Assembly: GCA_900551585.1 (NCBI GenBank)
Contig: URWU01000008.1
Span: forward strand, 1-18,174
Origin: an uncultured Alphaproteobacteria bacterium
GTDB taxonomy: Bacteria; Pseudomonadota; Alphaproteobacteria; RF32; CAG-239
Reading direction: 5' to 3'
Length of the DNA stretch: 18,174 nt
This document shows positions 14,498 to 18,174 of the stretch, piece after piece. The position numbers and the translations under genes were made by a program. Position 1 is the first letter of the stretch; each line of letters begins with the position of its first letter. The notes beneath the pieces were generated by a model. It did not search any database, was not told the DNA's origin, and saw nothing but the letters and a program-made list of their open reading frames with translations.

Positions 14498-14604
14498 AAC
14501 GCCGTTCATAATAATTATCCCTACAGACAAGTCAATCCCTGTTCGGCTTTTTTTTTGCAAATCTGCACTTATATTTTTGCTTGTCATCAAAAAAGGAGCA
14601 CAAC

Positions 14605-15777
14605 ATGACACTCACACGTCCCGTCAAACTGGCTTTATCAGCCCTGACTTTAGCCGCTTTTACCATTGGCACCAGCGAATTTGTCATCATGGGGCTTTTG
14701 GTCGACATTGCCAAAGAGCTCAAAGTCAGCATTGCTCAAAGCGGTCTGCTTGTCACGGCTTATGCTCTGGGCGTTGTCATCGGCGGCCCGGTCGTTGCCG
14801 TTCTGACCTCAAGACTGCCGCGCAAAGCAACCCTCATCGGCCTTGTTGTTATGTTTGTCACCGGCAACATCTGCTGTGCTGTCTCGCCGACTTATCATCT
14901 CTTAATGCTGTCGCGGATTTTAACCGCCATGTGCCACGGAACCTATTTCGGCATTGCAACCGTTGTCGCCGTACAGCTTGTTGATGATAAACACCGCACT
15001 CTGGCCGTCGCCTGGGTATTCCTCGGCACCACGCTTGCCAATATGCTCGGTGTTCCGCTCGGTACGGCTGAAGGCAACCTCTGGGGCTGGCGATCGACTT
15101 TTTGGTCTGTGGCCGTCATCGGCCTTCTCGCCATTGCCGCCCTTGTTTGGCTGCTGCCGAATAGCTTAAAACGTGACAATTCTTCACCGCTCAAAGAATT
15201 TCAATCCTTAAAAAGCCCGCTGGTGCAAATACCTCTGCTGCTTTCGGCGCTCTTAAACGGCGGTTTGTTTGTCGTTTATACTTACATTGCACCGCTGCTC
15301 ATCAACATCACCGGCTTAAGCCCGCACGGTGTCACATTGGTTCTGCTCATTCTGGGTATCGGACTGCCGATTGGCACAATCATCGGCGGCAAACTCGGCG
15401 ACAAAGCTTTGATAAAATCGCTGTTCACACTCTTTCCGGTTCTGATTATCGCCCTTGTCATCATGCATTATGTCATGCCTTATGCCGTTGCCAATATCAC
15501 GGTCATGTTCATTTGGAGCACCGTCACTTTCACGATTGCACCGATGCTGCAGGTCATGGTCGTCAATAATGCCCTCGGCGCCCCGAACCTCGCTTCGACT
15601 TTTAATCAGAGTGCTTTTAATCTCGGCAACGCTTTCGGCGCCTGGGTCGGCAGCGTGCTGATTCGTTATCATGTCAGCTATGATGATTTGCCCTTTGCCG
15701 GTATTATCTTCATCGCTGCCGCCATTTTGCTTGTAGCTCTCTACAATCGCAGGATAAAACTTGCCAAGACCGAATAA
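14605..15777 (+). CDS. MFS transporter, DHA1 family (AraJ/YdhP-like)
   Basis: A 390-residue inner-membrane major facilitator with 12 predicted segments. ATG at 14605 is chosen because GGAG lies 6 bases upstream; a TTG eight codons earlier has no such site. Landmarks of the AraJ/YdhP/PbuE type are TIGTSEFVIMGLLVDIA in helix 1, YALGVVIGGP in helix 2 and SRLPRKATL in the helix 2-3 loop (the MFS motif A position). HGTYFGIATVVA follows in helix 4, then GTTLANMLGVPLGT in helix 5. These transporters usually export small molecules such as sugars, purines or drugs by proton antiport; no substrate can be assigned. The EamA-type gene follows by 44 bases with no terminator between, so they likely share a transcript and may act on related metabolites. 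Confidence 0.9.
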   Translation: MTLTRPVKLALSALTLAAFTIGTSEFVIMGLLVDIAKELKVSIAQSGLLVTAYALGVVIGGPVVAVLTSRLPRKATLIGLVVMFVTGNICCAVSPTYHLLMLSRILTAMCHGTYFGIATVVAVQLVDDKHRTLAVAWVFLGTTLANMLGVPLGTAEGNLWGWRSTFWSVAVIGLLAIAALVWLLPNSLKRDNSSPLKEFQSLKSPLVQIPLLLSALLNGGLFVVYTYIAPLLINITGLSPHGVTLVLLILGIGLPIGTIIGGKLGDKALIKSLFTLFPVLIIALVIMHYVMPYAVANITVMFIWSTVTFTIAPMLQVMVVNNALGAPNLASTFNQSAFNLGNAFGAWVGSVLIRYHVSYDDLPFAGIIFIAAAILLVALYNRRIKLAKTE

Positions 15778-15821
15778 ATCAGTTAAATTCGCTGCAACTT
15801 TAATCATTTAGAAGAATAATC

Positions 15822-16712
15822 ATGCCGCTTACTCAAATATTTCTTGCCGTTGCAATCGTTGCCTCTTGGGGTTTGAATGCCGCCATCAGCAAAATCGTTG
15901 TTACCCAGATTCCGACTTTGGCTTTTTTATCACTGCGTTTTTTTGCCACGGCGCTGATTTTTATGCCCTTTGCCAAACTGCATAAAAAAGATTTGGGCCG
16001 TTTGTTCAAAATCGCCATGCTGCTCAATGTCGGCCATTTCAGCTTCACTTTTTATTCGCTGAAATATTTGAGCGCCGCTTCTTTTTCGGTTATCCAGCAG
16101 ATTCAGGTGCCGCTGGCTTTGCTGCTCGGTGCCGCCTTCCTGCACGAGAAAATTACCAAACGCCAGATTATCGGCATTATGCTGGCTTTCTGCGGCATTT
16201 TGTGCATTTTCGGATTGCCGGACATCAACCTGACCGGCTTTGTCCTGACATTCATGGGCTGCCTGTTCTGGGCAATCTCCCAGCTTGAACTAAAAAAATC
16301 ACAGGCAATTGATATTTATACTTTCATCACTTTCACAACCCTGTTTGCCGCGCCGGTGCTTTTCGGCCTGTCGCTTATTTATGAGGGCAGCATTATAACT
16401 GCGCTGATTGAAGCACCGAGAACGCCGCTGCTGTTCTCTTTCTTCTATCAGGTTGTGATTCTCGGCGCCGCAATGATGTTATGGCAAAAGCTGGTTGCCA
16501 ACAACGGCATTGCCAAAGTCGTTCCGGTTATGCTGCTGCAGGTTTTATTCGGAATTTTGGGCGGTATTCTCATTTTCAACGAAAGCCTAAATTGGAACAT
16601 TGCAATCGGCGCCTTTTTCACAATGACCGGCGTCGGTCTGGCAATGATAAAATCACACCCCAAAGCCAAGATTATTCAAATTAATGAGGAACTCTCGGAA
16701 GCGGCGGAATAA
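15822..16712 (+). CDS. EamA/DMT-superfamily exporter
   Basis: A 296-residue inner-membrane protein with ten predicted segments formed by two EamA repeats. The first begins AIVASWGLNAAISKIVV and contains LRFFATALIFMP and LSAASFSVIQQIQVPLALLLGAAFLHEKIT. The second begins at FVLTFMGCLFWAISQLELKK and ends FGILGGILIFNESLNWNIAIGAFFTMTGVGLAM. The WGLN start, the helix 3-4 pattern and the E-K/E-S ends of each repeat are typical of EamA (YdeD)-like exporters of cysteine-related or other amino acids; the actual substrate is unknown. The ribosome site is weak (AGAAGAA, 7 bases), consistent with reading on from the MFS gene. Confidence 0.9.
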   Translation: MPLTQIFLAVAIVASWGLNAAISKIVVTQIPTLAFLSLRFFATALIFMPFAKLHKKDLGRLFKIAMLLNVGHFSFTFYSLKYLSAASFSVIQQIQVPLALLLGAAFLHEKITKRQIIGIMLAFCGILCIFGLPDINLTGFVLTFMGCLFWAISQLELKKSQAIDIYTFITFTTLFAAPVLFGLSLIYEGSIITALIEAPRTPLLFSFFYQVVILGAAMMLWQKLVANNGIAKVVPVMLLQVLFGILGGILIFNESLNWNIAIGAFFTMTGVGLAMIKSHPKAKIIQINEELSEAAE

Positions 16713-16715
16713 AAA

Positions 16716-16737
16716 AAGGCTCCTATTTCGGAGCCTT
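16716..16737. terminator. Bidirectional intrinsic terminator overlapping the mscL 3' end
   Basis: AAGGCTCC, loop TATTTC, GGAGCCTT; 8-base stem with T runs on both sides. It starts 3 bases after the EamA gene stop. In the other direction it contains the mscL stop and its last codons, so this terminator sits partly inside coding sequence. Confidence 0.88.
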
Positions 16738-17214
16738 CTTTTTTTCTTGCAAATCAGCCGTACAATTCGGACATTTCACGGCTTTGACCGGAATAACCGA
16801 ACAGCAGTAAGGACATTCTTTGGTCTTGGCCTCTTCCTTGATTTCTTCTTTGGCATCCATTCTTTCCTGCAGTTCATTAATACCTTTAATCAGCAGAAAG
16901 ACGGCAAAAGCCACAATCAGAAAACTGATAACCACATTGATAAACAAACCGATATTCATCGTAACGGCACCGGCAGTCTGAGCTGCGGTCAATGACGGAT
17001 AAGGCGCCGGTGTGGCACCGTCGCGCAGAACAATAAACATATTGCTGAAATCGACCTTGCCGAGCAGCAGCCCGATAGGCGGCATGATAATATCTTTAAC
17101 CAGAGAGTCGACAATCTTTCCGAAAGCGGCACCGATAATAATACCGACTGCCATGTCAATCACGTTGCCGCGCATGGCAAATTTTTTAAATTCATTCAAC
17201 AAAGACTTAAACAT
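16723..17214 (-). CDS. mscL: Large-conductance mechanosensitive channel with C-terminal zinc ribbon
   Basis: A 163-residue inner-membrane channel that opens under membrane tension to release solutes on osmotic downshock. The MscL core is clear: N-terminal amphipathic helix (MFKSLLNEFKKFAMRGN), pore helix VIDMAVGIIIGAAFGKIVDSLVKDIIMPPIG with the tight Ala/Gly gate, a periplasmic loop, and helix 2 at about 88-110. E. coli MscL is 136 residues. Here the cytoplasmic helix runs into an acidic stretch and then CPYC-x10-CPNC (C134, C137, C148, C151), a zinc-ribbon pattern, before a Lys-rich end. ATG at 17214 has GGAG 6 bases before it; upstream in-frame ATG/TTG codons overlap that site. It follows slyX by 15 bases as an operon. 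Confidence 0.93.
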   Translation of the reverse strand: MFKSLLNEFKKFAMRGNVIDMAVGIIIGAAFGKIVDSLVKDIIMPPIGLLLGKVDFSNMFIVLRDGATPAPYPSLTAAQTAGAVTMNIGLFINVVISFLIVAFAVFLLIKGINELQERMDAKEEIKEEAKTKECPYCCSVIPVKAVKCPNCTADLQEKKKAPK

Positions 17215-17229
17215 TTTCATCTCCAAAAA

Positions 17230-17436
17230 TTAATAATGCGGCGGAGGGGTTTCTTCCGATAACGGCCTCACCACGTCATCATTGCTCATACTGAGCAGAT
17301 ATTGATTTTGCTTAACCAGCTTTTCAATAATCTTGCCCTGTTCTATCACAACCTGATTTAAATCATCAACAAATTTTTCCTGAACAGCCAAAGCGCTCTC
17401 AATCGCAATCAGGCGCTCTTCCAATTCTTCTGACAT
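17230..17436 (-). CDS. slyX: SlyX-family coiled-coil protein
   Basis: A 68-residue acidic protein. Residues 1-50 form a coiled coil with regular heptads (LEERLIAIESALAVQEKFVDDLNQVVIEQGKIIEKL) and the end is the SlyX hallmark PPPHY. The function of SlyX remains unknown in bacteria. ATG at 17436 has GGAG 6 bases before; an in-frame GTG upstream covers that site and is rejected. It is followed by mscL. Confidence 0.93.
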   Translation of the reverse strand: MSEELEERLIAIESALAVQEKFVDDLNQVVIEQGKIIEKLVKQNQYLLSMSNDDVVRPLSEETPPPHY

Positions 17437-17453
17437 ATATAACTCCACAAATT

Positions 17454-17483
17454 AAAGGCTTAAAGTATTTTCTTTAAGCCTTT
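17454..17483. terminator. Strong hairpin between the membrane-protein gene and slyX
   Basis: Perfect 12-base stem (AAAGGCTTAAAG, loop TATTTT, CTTTAAGCCTTT). In the minus direction it ends 18 bases before the slyX ATG and is followed by TTTAATTTG, a broken T run. It could end the upstream transcript in part. Since no promoter fits between it and slyX, slyX-mscL must be read through it or start within or before it. Confidence 0.7.
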
Positions 17484-17491
17484 GTTGATTC

Positions 17492-18136
17492 TTATTTTCT
17501 TTTGGCTTCGTAATACAGGCTGTTAAACAGGCATAACAGCACGGATAACAGGCTGGTCACAACGATATTGGCCTCATTATTGCCGATCAGATAATAGGCG
17601 GCAATATAGGGGAAATAAATCACGGCGGCCACCAGAACCCAGGACAGATAACTGCCTTTGGCCAAAGCGGCAAAAGATTTAAAATTGATTTTCTCGCCGG
17701 CCATAATCATCGGCAAAAGCACATTGACTTTGGCAAACAGCCAGATACCGACAAAGATGTTGGCAATCAGACCTAGCGGCACCCAATAAAAACCGACATT
17801 ATGATGAGCAAAAATTTTAGACAACACAAACATCGGTATCATCATGATGAAACCCATCACAAACTGGATAACGGCAAACAACAGCCATTTTTTGATAAAA
17901 CCCCAGACTTTGCCGAGTTGGACTTTCATAACATATTTATAAATGGCAATTTCAACCGCGCTGTAAACCAAAGGACTGAGGCACAAAGACAAATAAAGAT
18001 AAGCCCGGCAGTCGGCATAGCGGACACGCAGACAGTCATCGCCCAGAGAATAGGCAATCAGCGGCAGAATAAACAAAATCCAGATTGGCAGTTTGCGAAG
18101 AAAAAGTTTGTAGGTATCTTTGATAACAGTAAGCAT
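17492..18136 (-). CDS. Multi-pass membrane protein of unknown function
   Basis: A 214-residue protein with about five or six hydrophobic segments (near 14-31, 47-66, 84-107, 119-139, 162-182 and 190-205) and short basic loops. ATG at 18136 is chosen because GAGG lies 8 bases before it; the GTG three codons upstream overlaps that site. There is no catalytic motif. The run of membrane helices with KVNVLLPMIMAGEKINFKS in the middle recalls integral membrane proteins of the DUF975/glycerophosphodiesterase-membrane-domain type, but I do not assign it. Four cysteines lie near the first external loop (DDCLRVRYADCRAYLYLSLC). The promoter is probably at or beyond the contig end. Confidence 0.8.
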   Translation of the reverse strand: MLTVIKDTYKLFLRKLPIWILFILPLIAYSLGDDCLRVRYADCRAYLYLSLCLSPLVYSAVEIAIYKYVMKVQLGKVWGFIKKWLLFAVIQFVMGFIMMIPMFVLSKIFAHHNVGFYWVPLGLIANIFVGIWLFAKVNVLLPMIMAGEKINFKSFAALAKGSYLSWVLVAAVIYFPYIAAYYLIGNNEANIVVTSLLSVLLCLFNSLYYEAKRK

Positions 18137-18174
18137 ATCAGTCACCTCTTAAATAGTTTTTATCGTCTTATAAT

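Noticed and set aside
14548..14556. Run of nine T taken as a terminator tail before the MFS gene
   Set aside because: No stable GC-rich stem lies directly before it, and no gene on the plus strand ends there.
15316..15807. 163-residue minus-strand frame antisense to the MFS gene
   Set aside because: Asp/Glu/Asn-rich shadow of membrane-helix codons; the MFS motifs on the plus strand are clear.

Overview
This window looks like an assembled contig end from a Gram-negative bacterium, most likely Pseudomonadota. Pointers are an outer-membrane-sorted lipoprotein, an Mla/MCE lipid transport operon, SlyX, CutA and a YgiW-QseB-QseC set. GC content is moderate, and I see no tRNA, rRNA, CRISPR array or insertion sequence. 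A host-associated or gut alphaproteobacterial lineage is my guess, but I cannot settle it from sequence alone. Bases 1-48 are not genomic: they are an Illumina Nextera i7 adapter with index, so the genome starts at 49.

Layout. 49-2533 (minus): adiC then adiA, an arginine/agmatine antiporter and arginine decarboxylase, the latter cut off by the contig end. 2534-2767: divergent control region with a perfect PmrA/QseB-type box. 2768-5167 (plus): ygiW-like periplasmic OB-fold protein, qseB-like response regulator and qseC-like sensor kinase. 5252-6247 (plus): membrane protein of unknown function with a histone-H1-like Ala/Lys/Pro tail. 6293-7309 (minus): cutA and an HdeD-family membrane protein. 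7399-10602 (minus): four-gene lipid transport operon made of an MlaE permease with fused STAS domain, MlaF ATPase, MlaD-type MCE protein and a PqiC-like lipoprotein. 10854-12275 (plus): MATE efflux pump. 12311-14316 (minus): a tightly coupled pair of genes I do not recognise. 14605-16712 (plus): an MFS transporter and an EamA-type exporter. 16723-18136 (minus): mscL with an added zinc ribbon, slyX, and a multi-pass membrane protein.

Functional themes are envelope and stress biology: arginine-dependent acid resistance, an envelope-sensing two-component system with its periplasmic partner, phospholipid traffic between the membranes, efflux, and osmotic release. Convergent gene pairs share compact bidirectional hairpin terminators (near 6280, 12290 and 16727).

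The most interesting items are the symmetrical CTTAAG-N5-CTTAAG box between the acid-resistance genes and the two-component operon, the unrecognised two-gene unit at 12311-14316, the membrane protein with the H1-like tail, and the degenerate ATP-lid motif in the otherwise very QseC-like kinase. I see no strong sign of a wholly new defence or mobile system here.
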